From: Oscillospiraceae bacterium
GTDB taxonomy: Bacteria > Bacillota > Clostridia > Oscillospirales > Ruminococcaceae
NCBI GenBank assembly: GCA_016291435.1
Contig: JAEEXH010000003.1
Span: 1 to 64,000 of the forward strand
Length of the DNA: 64,000 bases
Reading direction: 5' to 3'
Shown: positions 18,108 through 26,560 of the stretch, piece by piece
Layout of the letters: each line of letters starts with the position of its first letter
How positions within the stretch are numbered: position 1 is the stretch's first letter
Notes under the pieces: generated by a model
What the model saw: only the letters and a program-made list of their open reading frames with translations
Told to the model about the DNA's origin: nothing
Database searches by the model: none
Translations under genes and position numbers: made by a program

Positions 18108-18662
18108 TCATAACAATATTGCTTCTTCTCTCAGAATGCAGAAGCATTTTTCACCTTCCGGCAAAGCGCCCGCTCTGCGAAAGCGCTCCACCGTATCAGT
18201 CGGATGCAGCAGGGATTTCTCAAGTACGCGAACCGATTTCGTATTCTCTTCGCGTGCATATGCTTCGAGCCTCACAAAGTCGGTCTCCGCAAATGTCCAG
18301 CGGATTACGCCGCGGAGCGCTTCTCCGGCAAAGCCTTTGCCCCAATGGTTTTGTGCAATGCAATATTCGATTTCCGCTGTGCGAATATCATCGTAAACGC
18401 GGCAGAATCCGATCTGACCGATACCCTCTCCCGTGTCACGGAGATGAATCGCCCAGCGGTAATAATCGGGGTCGGCATACGCTGCAAGATACTTGTGCAG
18501 CAGCTCCCTGACCGCTTCTTTGTCAGGATAAACAGGCTCACCGTATTCCGTCTGCACCGCAGGATCCGATGCCCACTGCACCATATCCGAAAGATCATTC
18601 TCATTGAACGGGCGAAGAATCAGGCGCTCTGTTATAATGACAGATGTTGTTTTGCAGCGCAT
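18108..18662 (-). CDS. GNAT N-acetyltransferase (RimJ/RimL type)
   Basis: 184 residues resembling the RimJ/RimL class that acetylates protein N-termini or small amines: TERLILRPFNENDLSDM at the start and AQNHWGKGFAGEALRGVIRW, the acetyl-CoA site. ATG 18662 follows GGAGG and lies 1 base after the aroC stop, so it is co-transcribed. A longer frame to 18716 was not used. The substrate is unknown. Confidence 0.8.
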   Translation of the reverse strand: MRCKTTSVIITERLILRPFNENDLSDMVQWASDPAVQTEYGEPVYPDKEAVRELLHKYLAAYADPDYYRWAIHLRDTGEGIGQIGFCRVYDDIRTAEIEYCIAQNHWGKGFAGEALRGVIRWTFAETDFVRLEAYAREENTKSVRVLEKSLLHPTDTVERFRRAGALPEGEKCFCILREEAILL

Positions 18663-18663
18663 T

Positions 18664-19770
18664 TCAATCCTCCGCAATATCAGACAAATCATACCCGCTG
18701 CAAAGCAGCACATCAAGCATTACAAGCGCAGCACAAGCCTCGATCACCGGGACGGCGCGTTGTGCAATACACGGGTCATGTCTGCCGTGAATTTCAAGCT
18801 CCGCATTCTGAAGAGAAGAAAGCGAAACGGAGCGCTGTTTCTGCGATATGGAGGGCGTCGGTTTGATGCCGACCGTGAAGCGCACAGGCATCCCGGTCGT
18901 GATTCCGCCGAGAATTCCGCCGTTTCGGTTCGTCTCAGCGGCAACCTTGCCCGCATCCATGCAGAACGGATCATTTGCCGCAGAACCGCGCATATCAGAA
19001 AGTGCAAAACCGTCGCCGAATTCGACGCCTTTCACCGCCGGTATTCCGAACAGCACACGCGCAAGCCGGTTTTCGATCCCGTCAAACATCGGGTCACCGA
19101 GCCCCGCAGGGACGCCTGTTACGGCGCATTCAATCCTGCCGCCGACGGAATCCTGCGCCTCACGCGCCGCAAGAATCGCCTGCTGCATCGCACGCCCGGC
19201 ATCGTCCGAGATCACAGGAAACATTTTCCCGGCAATCTGTGCAAACAGCGCAGCGTCGGGAGACAGCGAAAATCGCTCATCCTGTACGCCTTCGACGGAC
19301 AGAAGATGCGCACCGACATGGATATTGCACTTTGCAAGCATCTGTTTTGCGATGCCGCCGGCAGCACAAATCGGGGCAGTCAGCCGCCCGGAGAAGTGCC
19401 CGCCGCCGCGCATATCCGCGTTGCCATGCCACTTGACATAGGCAGAGTAATCTGCATGCGACGGCCGCGGTATATCCACAAGATTCTTATAATCCGAAGA
19501 TTTTGTATTTGTGTTCGCAATCTGAATGCACAACGGGAAGCCGTTTGTTTTGCCGTCGGTCACACCTGATACAAACACCGGGACATCCGGCTCTTTGCGC
19601 GAGGTTGACAGCGCGTTTCTGCCGCCCTGCCGCCGCTCCATAAAGCGCATCAGTGCATCCGTATCAATCGGAAATCCGGCGGGAAATCCGTCCGCCAATG
19701 CGCCGATTCCTGCCCCGTGTGATTCGCCGAAAACGGATATTTTCAGACGCTCTCCAAATGCTGACGCCAT
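18664..19770 (-). CDS. aroC: Chorismate synthase
   Basis: Last step of the shikimate pathway: EPSP to chorismate, needing reduced FMN. 368 residues. Conserved stretches are FGESHGAGIGALADGFPAG near the N-terminus, RRQGGRNALSTSRKEPD, GNADMRGGGHFSGRLTA and NRNGGILGGITTGMP. It sits 11 bases after a GNAT gene and 1 base before another. Confidence 0.96.
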   Translation of the reverse strand: MASAFGERLKISVFGESHGAGIGALADGFPAGFPIDTDALMRFMERRQGGRNALSTSRKEPDVPVFVSGVTDGKTNGFPLCIQIANTNTKSSDYKNLVDIPRPSHADYSAYVKWHGNADMRGGGHFSGRLTAPICAAGGIAKQMLAKCNIHVGAHLLSVEGVQDERFSLSPDAALFAQIAGKMFPVISDDAGRAMQQAILAAREAQDSVGGRIECAVTGVPAGLGDPMFDGIENRLARVLFGIPAVKGVEFGDGFALSDMRGSAANDPFCMDAGKVAAETNRNGGILGGITTGMPVRFTVGIKPTPSISQKQRSVSLSSLQNAELEIHGRHDPCIAQRAVPVIEACAALVMLDVLLCSGYDLSDIAED

Positions 19771-19781
19771 CGTTTCACCTC

Positions 19782-20225
19782 TCAGAATTGTTTTACGAGT
19801 GATACATGATTTTGCAGTACATCAAAGCCGTTCCGCAGATAGAATTTGTACGCAGGCATGTCCCGGTCAGTTGCAAGGAAAATATGTGTAACACCGATAG
19901 ATTTCACATGATCTACGATCTGCTTTATAAAATCTGAACCGATGCCTGCACCCTGCATGCCGCGGCGAACAAAAAGCTCAAAAATGTAGTATTCCGTTCC
20001 GCTGCACCAATGGATCATCGAGCCGAGCGACACTGCGAGCAGTTCATCGTTTTCATACAATCCGATGCAGCAGGAATTTCGGTTCAGCATGAGATCTTCA
20101 ATATAAGCGGTGAGCTGTTTTTCATCGCTCCAGTCATCGTTCCACGGCGGGGCTGTGAATACATCGCGGAACATGGTTCTCACCGTTTCAAATTCCGTAT
20201 CGGAAAGCCTCGCAATGTGACGCAT
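19782..20225 (-). CDS. GNAT N-acetyltransferase
   Basis: 147 residues with the acetyl-CoA loop RRGMQGAGIGSDFIKQI and a typical C-terminal ATDRDMPAYKFYLRNGFD. It resembles small-molecule N-acetyltransferases of the aminoglycoside 6'-acetyltransferase-like type, but no resistance role can be claimed. It lies 2 bases after aroA and 11 before aroC, inside the operon. Confidence 0.78.
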   Translation of the reverse strand: MRHIARLSDTEFETVRTMFRDVFTAPPWNDDWSDEKQLTAYIEDLMLNRNSCCIGLYENDELLAVSLGSMIHWCSGTEYYIFELFVRRGMQGAGIGSDFIKQIVDHVKSIGVTHIFLATDRDMPAYKFYLRNGFDVLQNHVSLVKQF

Positions 20226-20227
20226 TG

Positions 20228-21517
20228 TTATGCTCCTCCCTCAGGAATTGTAATTATCCCGCCGAGTGCAATATAATCATCAAAAAACTGCGGATAGGAT
20301 TTATTTACGGCTTCCGCACCGAGAATCGTAACCGGTTCCCGGCAGCAAAGCGCAGCAATCGCCGCAGCCATCACCAGGCGGTGATCGTTTTGCGCATCGA
20401 CTGTGCCGCCGCGAAGCTGTCCGCCGTACACGGTCAGTCCGTCGGCATACTCATCCACATTTCCGCCGAGATCACGGAGCATCTGTGCAGTTGACTGCAA
20501 TCGGTCGGACTCCTTCAGCCGGAGACGCTCAGCTTTCACAAATTCGCTGTTTCCTTCCGATACAGCCGCTTTCACTGCAAGGATCGGCAGCAGGTCGGGG
20601 ATCGCGTCCATCGCTTCCGTAATGTAGCGATTCTGTCCTCTCGCAGCGGACAATCCCGCAGCGTTTTCCTGCACAGCCGCGCCGCTCTCACGCAGAATCC
20701 GAAGGATGGCCCGGTCCCCCTGTGTCGATGCGGTATCGAGTCCTGTGACGCAAACCGCTGCATTTTCCGCCTGCTGTACCGCTCCGGCTGTGAGCCAAAA
20801 TGCTGCGTTCGACCAGTCTGCGTCTACGGAAAGTCCTTCCGGCATATGCAGTCTCTGTTTCCCCCGAATGTGATAGCACAAACGTGAATCTTTTGTTGAT
20901 ACGTATATTTCCGCACCAAACTCACGCAGAACGCGCAGCGTCAGATCTACATAGGCCGCAGATTGCAGCGCGGTTGTCAGCCGGATTTCGCTGTCCTCCC
21001 GACACAGCGGAAGCGCCATCAGCAGCCCGCTTAAAAATTGCGAGCTGACATTTCCTTCGATTTCATACACTCCGCCGCGCAGATTCCCATTTGCGTGCAG
21101 CGGCAGATGTGTCTCGTCAAAATGTACGCCATGTACGGACATTGCATCCGTCAGCGTTCCGATCGGGCGCTCCGGCAGTCTGCCGTGCCCTGTCACAGCA
21201 ATGTCGCCGCATACCGCCATCGCAACCGGCAGCAGGAAGCGAAGCGTCGAGCCGCTTTCTCCGCAGTCCATGTCTGCATGCGGCTGCTGTTTGATCGGCG
21301 TAATGAGGATGCGGTCCGTTGTCTGCTGAAATACTGCGCCGAGCGCTTGCAGGCATCGAACCGTCGCCGCAATATCGTCGCAATACGGTTCCCGAAGCGG
21401 AAGTGCGCCGCCGTTTTCCGAGAGTGCCGCACAGATCAGCTTTCTGTGCAGATCAGATTTGGACGGAATCGCCGCGACTGTTCCTGAGAGCACGGACGGA
21501 TAACAAGTGACGTTCAT
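20228..21517 (-). CDS. aroA: 3-phosphoshikimate 1-carboxyvinyltransferase (EPSP synthase)
   Basis: Joins shikimate 3-phosphate and phosphoenolpyruvate. 429 residues in two inside-out domains. Signatures are PSKSDLHRKLICA near the N-terminus, CGESGSTLRFLLPVA, and KESDRLQSTAQMLRDLG in the C-terminal half. ATG 21517 overlaps the aroB stop (ATGA). Codon choice looks more AT-rich here than in the neighbouring housekeeping genes, as in aroB and aroC. Confidence 0.96.
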   Translation of the reverse strand: MNVTCYPSVLSGTVAAIPSKSDLHRKLICAALSENGGALPLREPYCDDIAATVRCLQALGAVFQQTTDRILITPIKQQPHADMDCGESGSTLRFLLPVAMAVCGDIAVTGHGRLPERPIGTLTDAMSVHGVHFDETHLPLHANGNLRGGVYEIEGNVSSQFLSGLLMALPLCREDSEIRLTTALQSAAYVDLTLRVLREFGAEIYVSTKDSRLCYHIRGKQRLHMPEGLSVDADWSNAAFWLTAGAVQQAENAAVCVTGLDTASTQGDRAILRILRESGAAVQENAAGLSAARGQNRYITEAMDAIPDLLPILAVKAAVSEGNSEFVKAERLRLKESDRLQSTAQMLRDLGGNVDEYADGLTVYGGQLRGGTVDAQNDHRLVMAAAIAALCCREPVTILGAEAVNKSYPQFFDDYIALGGIITIPEGGA

Positions 21518-22584
21518 GCCTGCCCCTCCAGCCCGTCTGCGAACAGCGCTTCCAGATCGGAAAGCGCGATCTTCTCCATGCGGCATCTGCCGATCATCTC
21601 CGGCAAAATCACTGTGATTCCGCTGCCTGCCGCCTTCTTATCCAGCGCTGCGATCTCCGCCATTTCATGTGCTTTATATGGGCAAACGGTTGGCAGATCC
21701 GCACGCTCGAGTGCATGCAGAATTCTCGTAAGTTCGCTTTTTTGAAGGATTCCGCGCTTCACGGCTGCGCGTGACATCATTGCAATGCCGATGCCGACTG
21801 CATGCCCGTGTGAGATGCCGAAATCGCTGAGCCGCTCGATCGCGTGCGCCGGTGTGTGACCGAAATTCAGCAGCTTCCGCACGCCTTTTTCCGTCGGATC
21901 CTCCATGACAATTTTCGATTTGTAGATCACAGAGCGCACGATGATCTCCTCATAGCTCGATGCCGGATCTCCGGTCTCGTAGATTGAAAACAGTGCCGGA
22001 TCATCCAGAACGCCGTGCTTGATCGCTTCCGCACCGCCGTCTGCAATCTCATGCGCGGGGAGCGTTTTCAGCGTATCCACATCGCAATATACTCCAATCG
22101 GCTGATGAAAGAGCCCAGCCAGATTCTTGCCGTGTGCAAGGTTCACTGCGGTCTTGCCGCCGACAGACGCATCGACTGCCGCAAGCAGCGTGGTCGGGAT
22201 CTGCACGAATCGGATCCCGCGCAGATAGCAGCCCGCCGCAAAGCCGGTCAGGTCGCCGATGACACCGCCGCCGAGCGCAACCGCCAGGTCCGTGCGCGTC
22301 ATGTGCGCCTCACAGAACGCTTCCAGCAGCGCGCCGAAGGTCGAAACGGATTTGCTCTCCTCGCCCGCCGCGACAACATGCGTATATACCGAAAAGCCCG
22401 CATCTGCGAGTGATTTCTGCACGCGGCCGAGATAGAGCGGCGCGACATTCGTATCCGAGACGATCATCACGCGGCAGGGCTTCATCTCCGCTGCAAGCGT
22501 TTCACCGACGGTATCCAGCAGCCCTGCGCCTGTCACGATCGGGTAGGTCTCGCCCTCCGGCGTAGTCAAAATCTGTTTATTCAT
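21514..22584 (-). CDS. aroB: 3-dehydroquinate synthase
   Basis: Second step of the pathway: NAD- and metal-dependent cyclisation of DAHP. 356 residues. GEESKSVSTFGALLEAFCE, ALGGGVIGDLTGFAAGCYLRG and the metal ligands in NFGHTPAHAIE and SHGHAVGIG are visible. ATG 22584 has GGAGG and overlaps the previous gene by 8 bases. Confidence 0.96.
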   Translation of the reverse strand: MNKQILTTPEGETYPIVTGAGLLDTVGETLAAEMKPCRVMIVSDTNVAPLYLGRVQKSLADAGFSVYTHVVAAGEESKSVSTFGALLEAFCEAHMTRTDLAVALGGGVIGDLTGFAAGCYLRGIRFVQIPTTLLAAVDASVGGKTAVNLAHGKNLAGLFHQPIGVYCDVDTLKTLPAHEIADGGAEAIKHGVLDDPALFSIYETGDPASSYEEIIVRSVIYKSKIVMEDPTEKGVRKLLNFGHTPAHAIERLSDFGISHGHAVGIGIAMMSRAAVKRGILQKSELTRILHALERADLPTVCPYKAHEMAEIAALDKKAAGSGITVILPEMIGRCRMEKIALSDLEALFADGLEGQA

Positions 22585-23347
22585 CCTTATCCTCCGGCTG
22601 ATAATCCCGTTCAAAATCTGCGGAATTCGCTATGCGGACTGCGTCTTCCAGCGTGCCTGCACTGATGATTGCGCTTGCACAGCGGTTTTTGTCTTCCTTA
22701 TCGTAGAGCTCCACCAGAATGCGGTAATCCTTTCGGGTTCCGTTCGACTCGCCGTAGAGGGTATAATACCCGATGCCGTGCGCTGTTTCGAGCGGATAGC
22801 CCTCTCTGCCCATCGACGTCCAGAGCTGCTCCTTGCTGTTCATCATCTGGAGGATCGGCCGCCAGGAGCCGTGTTTTGTCAGCTTGATGTCCTTCGGCGT
22901 GAGGTTCAGGATCAGATTATACATGTCATAATTCGTGACTGGCTTTTCCCGTTTGATCGCGCTGACAAAGCGGTCATAATCCTTCTGCGACAGGCCGTCG
23001 CCGCCGATGAACTGGAACCCCTCGGGATCATCGTCGTGATTGATAAAGATAATGGCCCAGCCCGCGTCGGATCTGTACGCGCGCAGGGATTTCGACTCCG
23101 TTTCCTTCGGCTTCATATCTGCCGGCAAGGAGATGCTCAGACCGCGCTCCGAGATCCGCTGATAATCAGACGGGATCTCCAGATCCGTATACGGCGCTGC
23201 GATCAGCGTCTTGTTCAGAATCTCCGGGTCGATCTTATGCTTGATGAGCAGATAGACCGGCAGTGTCGGGACGATTGCCCAGAGCAGCAGCACGGCGGCG
23301 AGCACTCCGCCGACGATGCCGAGAAACACTTTCGTTCCTGTTTTCAT
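22577..23347 (-). CDS. Membrane-anchored protein of unknown function in the aro operon
   Basis: 256 residues that I do not recognise. One N-terminal membrane segment (about 5-30) is followed by a charged extracytoplasmic or peripheral domain of about 220 residues without signal-peptidase or lipobox motif. The domain has many Lys and Asp, a GFQFIGGDGLSQKDYDRF stretch and a YYTLYGESNGTRKDYRILVELYD strand region. GGAGGAAAG supports the ATG at 23347. It lies 11 bases after tyrA and overlaps aroB by 8 bases, so it is expressed with the pathway. Confidence 0.75.
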   Translation of the reverse strand: MKTGTKVFLGIVGGVLAAVLLLWAIVPTLPVYLLIKHKIDPEILNKTLIAAPYTDLEIPSDYQRISERGLSISLPADMKPKETESKSLRAYRSDAGWAIIFINHDDDPEGFQFIGGDGLSQKDYDRFVSAIKREKPVTNYDMYNLILNLTPKDIKLTKHGSWRPILQMMNSKEQLWTSMGREGYPLETAHGIGYYTLYGESNGTRKDYRILVELYDKEDKNRCASAIISAGTLEDAVRIANSADFERDYQPEDKDE

Positions 23348-23358
23348 CTTTCCTCCGA

Positions 23359-24198
23359 TCAGTTGCCGCCCGCCGATGCCTTTGCGATTCTGCCTTCCTT
23401 CAGGCATTCGCGCAGCGCATCCGCGTCGTTGTTTTCGAGTGCTTCGAGATATGGCTTCAGGTTGTCGATCAGGATGCGGAGCTCCTCCGCAAGATATTCC
23501 CGGTTGTCGAGCATCAGCTCTGTCCACATATTTTCGTCCAGGCGTGCCACGCGGGTCAGGTCGCGGAAGCTGCCCGCCGAGAATCCGCGGCGCTTCTGTG
23601 CGGTCGGCGACTTGACATAGGCGCCCGAGACAATGTGCGCAAGCTGCGAGGTATAGGCGATGATGCGGTCGTGCTCGTCGGGCGTTGAAAAGGTGAGATG
23701 CGCAAAGCCGATGTCGGTGAAATAGTTTTTCAGCAGCTCCAGCATATTGAGATCTGTCCGCGCATCGGGCGTCAGGATCATCGAAGCACCGTCAAACAGC
23801 GAATCCGTTGAGTTGACAAATCCGCCGGTCTCCTTACCCGCCATCGGATGCCCGCCGATGTAATAGTAGCCGTACTGCTCCGCGAGTGCGCCCATCTCCG
23901 TGCAGACTGCACGCTTGACGCCGCAGATGTCCACAACCGTGCATTTTCCGCGCCCGAGCACCTCCGCATGCGCCTTTGTCCACGCGATCGCTGCGCCCGG
24001 TCTGAGCGCCACAATCACAAGGTCACAGGTTTCGAGCAGCTCATCCGTGAGCGCCTTGTCCATTGCGCCGGTCATGCGTGCAAACATCATGACCTCCTGG
24101 TCAAGGTCATAGCCGTAGACCGTATGTAATGTGCGTGATTTCGTTGATTTTGCATAGGAACCGCCGATCAGTCCCAAGCCGATGACTGCAATATTCAT
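23359..24198 (-). CDS. tyrA: Prephenate dehydrogenase
   Basis: NAD-dependent oxidative decarboxylation of prephenate on the tyrosine branch. 279 residues: N-terminal Rossmann domain with GLGLIGGS (7-14), the catalytic histidine in GGHPMAGKE, and a helical C-terminal dimerisation domain. There is no ACT domain, so allosteric control is not evident from the sequence. ATG 24198 overlaps the stop of the upstream GNAT gene (ATGA). Confidence 0.94.
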   Translation of the reverse strand: MNIAVIGLGLIGGSYAKSTKSRTLHTVYGYDLDQEVMMFARMTGAMDKALTDELLETCDLVIVALRPGAAIAWTKAHAEVLGRGKCTVVDICGVKRAVCTEMGALAEQYGYYYIGGHPMAGKETGGFVNSTDSLFDGASMILTPDARTDLNMLELLKNYFTDIGFAHLTFSTPDEHDRIIAYTSQLAHIVSGAYVKSPTAQKRRGFSAGSFRDLTRVARLDENMWTELMLDNREYLAEELRILIDNLKPYLEALENNDADALRECLKEGRIAKASAGGN

Positions 24199-24980
24199 CC
24201 TTCCGCTCCTATCTGTATGTCGAACGCAATATTGTCCGATTTCTCCGCGTGCAGCTCTGTCCACGCAGGACTGAATCCGCTCCGCACCGCATTCCGCGCC
24301 GATGCCAGATTGCACCACGCGCAGCAGTAGAACGGAACTTTTCCGCGTTTCAGGATCTCTGCCGCAAGCTGTGAGGTCAGTGCCGCAGCGATGTATTTTC
24401 TGCGGTATTCCGGCAGCACATCCACGCCGATCTGCCACATCTCACCGCAGTCTGCCGAGCAGCCCGCAAGTCCGATCAGCCTGCCGCCGTCATAAGCACC
24501 GACGCCGAGCACATCGAGCTCCCGGCGCTTTTCGCAGAGCGCGTTCGACCACTCCGGCCGGTAGAGCTCCGCGAAATCCGCCTGCGTGAGCAATTTCGTT
24601 TCATAAATTGAGGGCAGCGCTTCAAGCCTTGTGAGGTCAGGCAGCCAGTATTCCGCCGTCCGCGAGACCGATAAGCCGTGCGCATGCAGGCGCTTTTCCA
24701 GCGCATGGATATACGGCGCATCCAGCCAGTATTCCAGCGGAACCTTCGCCGCATATTCCCGCGCAAGCTCCGCATATGCTTCAGCGGTCGCCGCGACAAT
24801 GTTGTGCCCGTAGCTGACCATGCTGAATTCCGCCGGCTGCGGCAGATATTTCCTCGCGCCGTCCGATTTCTGCGCACGCACGGTCACCGGCGTCTCCCGC
24901 AGGAAATCCTCTGGTGCACAGCACATGTCGATCGCCGACTGCCTGAGCGCAGTGTCAAGCAGCTGTCTGTTTGTCATCAT
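24195..24980 (-). CDS. GNAT-type N-acetyltransferase
   Basis: 261 residues. The N-terminal half is family-specific and unrecognised (it includes AEFSMVSYGHNIVAATAEAYAEL). The C-terminal half is a GNAT fold with VGAYDGGRLIGLAGCSAD, the acetyl-CoA region IGVDVLPEYRRKYIAAALTS and SARNAVRSGF. It is the first gene after DAHP synthase (9-base gap) and overlaps tyrA by 4 bases. Substrate unknown. Confidence 0.8.
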   Translation of the reverse strand: MMTNRQLLDTALRQSAIDMCCAPEDFLRETPVTVRAQKSDGARKYLPQPAEFSMVSYGHNIVAATAEAYAELAREYAAKVPLEYWLDAPYIHALEKRLHAHGLSVSRTAEYWLPDLTRLEALPSIYETKLLTQADFAELYRPEWSNALCEKRRELDVLGVGAYDGGRLIGLAGCSADCGEMWQIGVDVLPEYRRKYIAAALTSQLAAEILKRGKVPFYCCAWCNLASARNAVRSGFSPAWTELHAEKSDNIAFDIQIGAEG

Positions 24981-24989
24981 ATCGGATTC

Positions 24990-25997
24990 TTACGCATCTG
25001 CGAGATATGCGTGCAGTGCGCGTGCCCGCTTTGCAATCGCCGCAAAGGTCTCCGGGTTCACCGACTGCGGCCCGTCCATGACCGCATGCTCCGGGTCGTG
25101 ATGCACCTCCAGGCTCAGACCGTCGGCACCCGCTGCAACTGCCGCCGGTGCGATCTGCGGCACCAGCCAGGCACGGCTGACCGCGTGGCTCGGGTCCGCG
25201 ATGATCGGCAGATGCGTGAGCCGCCGCAGAATCGGAATCGCCGTGAGGTCGAGCAGATTGCGCGCAGAGGGCTCAAAGGTGCGGATGCCGCCCTCGCAGA
25301 GAATCACATTCGGATTGCCGGAGGACATGATATATTCCGCCGACATGAGCCATTCCTCATAGCTTGCGTCACGCCCGCGCAGCAGCATAACCGGCTTTTC
25401 CTGTGTGCCGAGCGCCTTCAGCAGCGCAAAATTCTGCATATTGCGTGCACCGATCTGAATCAGATCGACGTCGGCAAAGAGCGGAAGCTGTGCCGTTTCG
25501 GTGATCTCCGCCGCGATCGGCAGACCCGTCTCCTGCCGTGCGGCCTTCAGCAGCGCGATGCCTTCCGCGCCGAGTCCCTGATAAGCATAGGGGGAGGTAC
25601 GCGGCTTGAATGCGCCGCCGCGGAGAATATCCGCGCCGGTTTCCTTCACCTGCCGTGCGATGGCAATGATCTGCGCCTCGCTTTCGACCGTGCAGGGGCC
25701 TGCGATCATCGCGAAGCTGCCGCCGCCGATCTGCACGCCGCCGACCGATACGACGGTATCCTCGGGGTGAAACTCCCGGTTTGCATGCTTATAGGGCTCC
25801 TGCACGCGCTTGACATCCTCCACGATATCGAGCGCATTGATCAGATTCGCGTCGATGGCTGCCGTGTCGCCGACCAGCCCGAGGATCGTTCTGCTCGTGC
25901 CCACGCTCTTGTGAATCTGAATCTGCTTTTCCTCAAGCCAGGCGATCAGGCTGTCGAGCTGCGCCTGATTCGGATTCGGCTTCAAAATGACGATCAT
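24990..25997 (-). CDS. aroF: 3-deoxy-7-phosphoheptulonate synthase (DAHP synthase, type I-beta)
   Basis: First step of the shikimate pathway, joining erythrose 4-phosphate and phosphoenolpyruvate. 335 residues: an N-terminal ferredoxin-like regulatory domain (1-70, MIVILKPNPNQAQLDSLIAWL), as in Thermotoga DAHP synthase where it mediates Tyr/Phe inhibition, and a catalytic barrel with IAGPCTVES, GAFKPRTSPYAYQGLG, QIGARNMQNF and ADPSHAVSRAW. It is the first enzyme gene of the operon, just behind the leader region, so both flux and transcription may respond to Tyr/Phe. Confidence 0.95.
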   Translation of the reverse strand: MIVILKPNPNQAQLDSLIAWLEEKQIQIHKSVGTSRTILGLVGDTAAIDANLINALDIVEDVKRVQEPYKHANREFHPEDTVVSVGGVQIGGGSFAMIAGPCTVESEAQIIAIARQVKETGADILRGGAFKPRTSPYAYQGLGAEGIALLKAARQETGLPIAAEITETAQLPLFADVDLIQIGARNMQNFALLKALGTQEKPVMLLRGRDASYEEWLMSAEYIMSSGNPNVILCEGGIRTFEPSARNLLDLTAIPILRRLTHLPIIADPSHAVSRAWLVPQIAPAAVAAGADGLSLEVHHDPEHAVMDGPQSVNPETFAAIAKRARALHAYLADA

Positions 25998-26015
25998 TGC
26001 TGTTCCTCCTGCAAT

Positions 26016-26052
26016 AAAAATCGCGCTGCCAGCCGGTTTGACTGTCAGCGCG
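26016..26052 (-). terminator. Attenuator terminator before the DAHP synthase gene
   Basis: In the leftward RNA, CGCGCTGACAGT (26052-26041) pairs with a 3' arm ending CAGCGCG at 26022, followed by five T (26020-26016). The stem is about 12 bp with one mismatch. It ends only about 18 bases before the DAHP synthase start, with the ribosome binding site between, so termination here would shut the whole operon. Confidence 0.8.
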
Positions 26053-26178
26053 TCGTTGTCATAGATCGGATCGTGGCGTGCGCACCAGCGATCTCATCTT
26101 ATGCCGCACAAATTTCAGCCAAGCCAAAGGAGACCTTATCTGCATCATAGATAAAGCCGTAAAATCGATAGCTGAAAT
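26042..26178 (-). promoter_or_regulatory. Alternative RNA pairings of the aro leader
   Basis: Several pairings exclude one another. ATTTCAGC (26178-26171, over leader codons 8-10) is a perfect 8-base complement of GCTGAAAT (26119-26112, codons 28-30). CTTTATC (26156-26150) pairs with GATAAGG (26140-26134). GATCG (26093-26089) pairs with CGATC (26073-26069), with an inner TGG/CCA. CTG..GCGC (26088-26080) can instead pair with GCGC...CAG (26051-26042) and so disrupt the terminator. A ribosome held on the Tyr/Phe codons covers the first segment, which would shift this balance. Which fold favours read-through is inferred, not computed. Confidence 0.55.
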
Positions 26179-26200
26179 AAGAAGCAGCTTTGCGGTTCAT
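26099..26200 (-). CDS. Aromatic leader peptide (Tyr/Phe attenuator peptide)
   Basis: A 33-codon ORF (ATG 26200, TAA 26099) between a consensus promoter and an intrinsic terminator. It starts MNRKAAS and then reads YFSYRFYGFIY at residues 8-18: seven of eleven residues are Tyr or Phe, with one more Phe at 25 and no Trp. GGGAAAGGG lies 12-20 bases upstream of the ATG; an in-frame GTG at 26212 is the alternative start. The composition and place match control peptides of amino acid operons, so stalling by uncharged tRNA-Tyr or tRNA-Phe is the inferred signal. The peptide itself probably has no other job. Confidence 0.75.
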   Translation of the reverse strand: MNRKAASYFSYRFYGFIYDADKVSFGLAEICAA

Positions 26201-26233
26201 TTGCTTACGCACCCTTTCCCAGTGATTAGCTAT

Positions 26234-26262
26234 ATTATAACACATATGCGGCAAAAATGCAA
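26234..26262 (-). promoter_or_regulatory. Promoter of the aromatic supra-operon
   Basis: TTGCAT (26262-26257), 17 bases, TATAAT (26239-26234), reading leftward. Transcription would start near 26227, about 27 nt before the leader ATG. Confidence 0.82.
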
Positions 26263-26327
26263 GAGGTAAACTGCACAAAGGTTTCACGATGTAACGCTTT
26301 AACGCTGTGAATCGTAACGAAAGCAAT

Positions 26328-26460
26328 CGCGCCCCCGCTTTTCTGATCCCCCATCCCCTGTCAGTGTCATTTATATTGACGGGGTACCGAAACGGAGAGA
26401 GAAGAGATAGGGAAAGGGTATTATAGGATGTATGTCGAGGTGATTCTGCAAAATGCCGCT
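26328..26460. repeat. Non-coding repeat, copy A
   Basis: About 133 bases that recur at 26561-26694 in the same orientation. It runs from CGCGCCCCCGC through ACGGGGTACCG and GGGAAAGGGTATTATAGG to TTCTGCAAAATGCCGCT. No conserved reading frame is seen between the copies. The stretch 26263-26327 before it holds nothing I recognise. Confidence 0.75.
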
Positions 26461-26560
26461 GAACCGCGCAGCGGAGCGCCGGAATCGGGGGTGACAACCC
26501 AAGGAGAAAGGGGGAGATTCGCTACGCTCACATCCCCCTTCCCCCTTAGGTTTTCGCCCC

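Noticed and set aside
25998-26262. T-box riboswitch in front of the DAHP synthase gene
   Set aside because: I looked for the T-box consensus (UGGNACCGCG type) and specifier stem and did not see them; the aromatic ORF and competing stems explain the region better.
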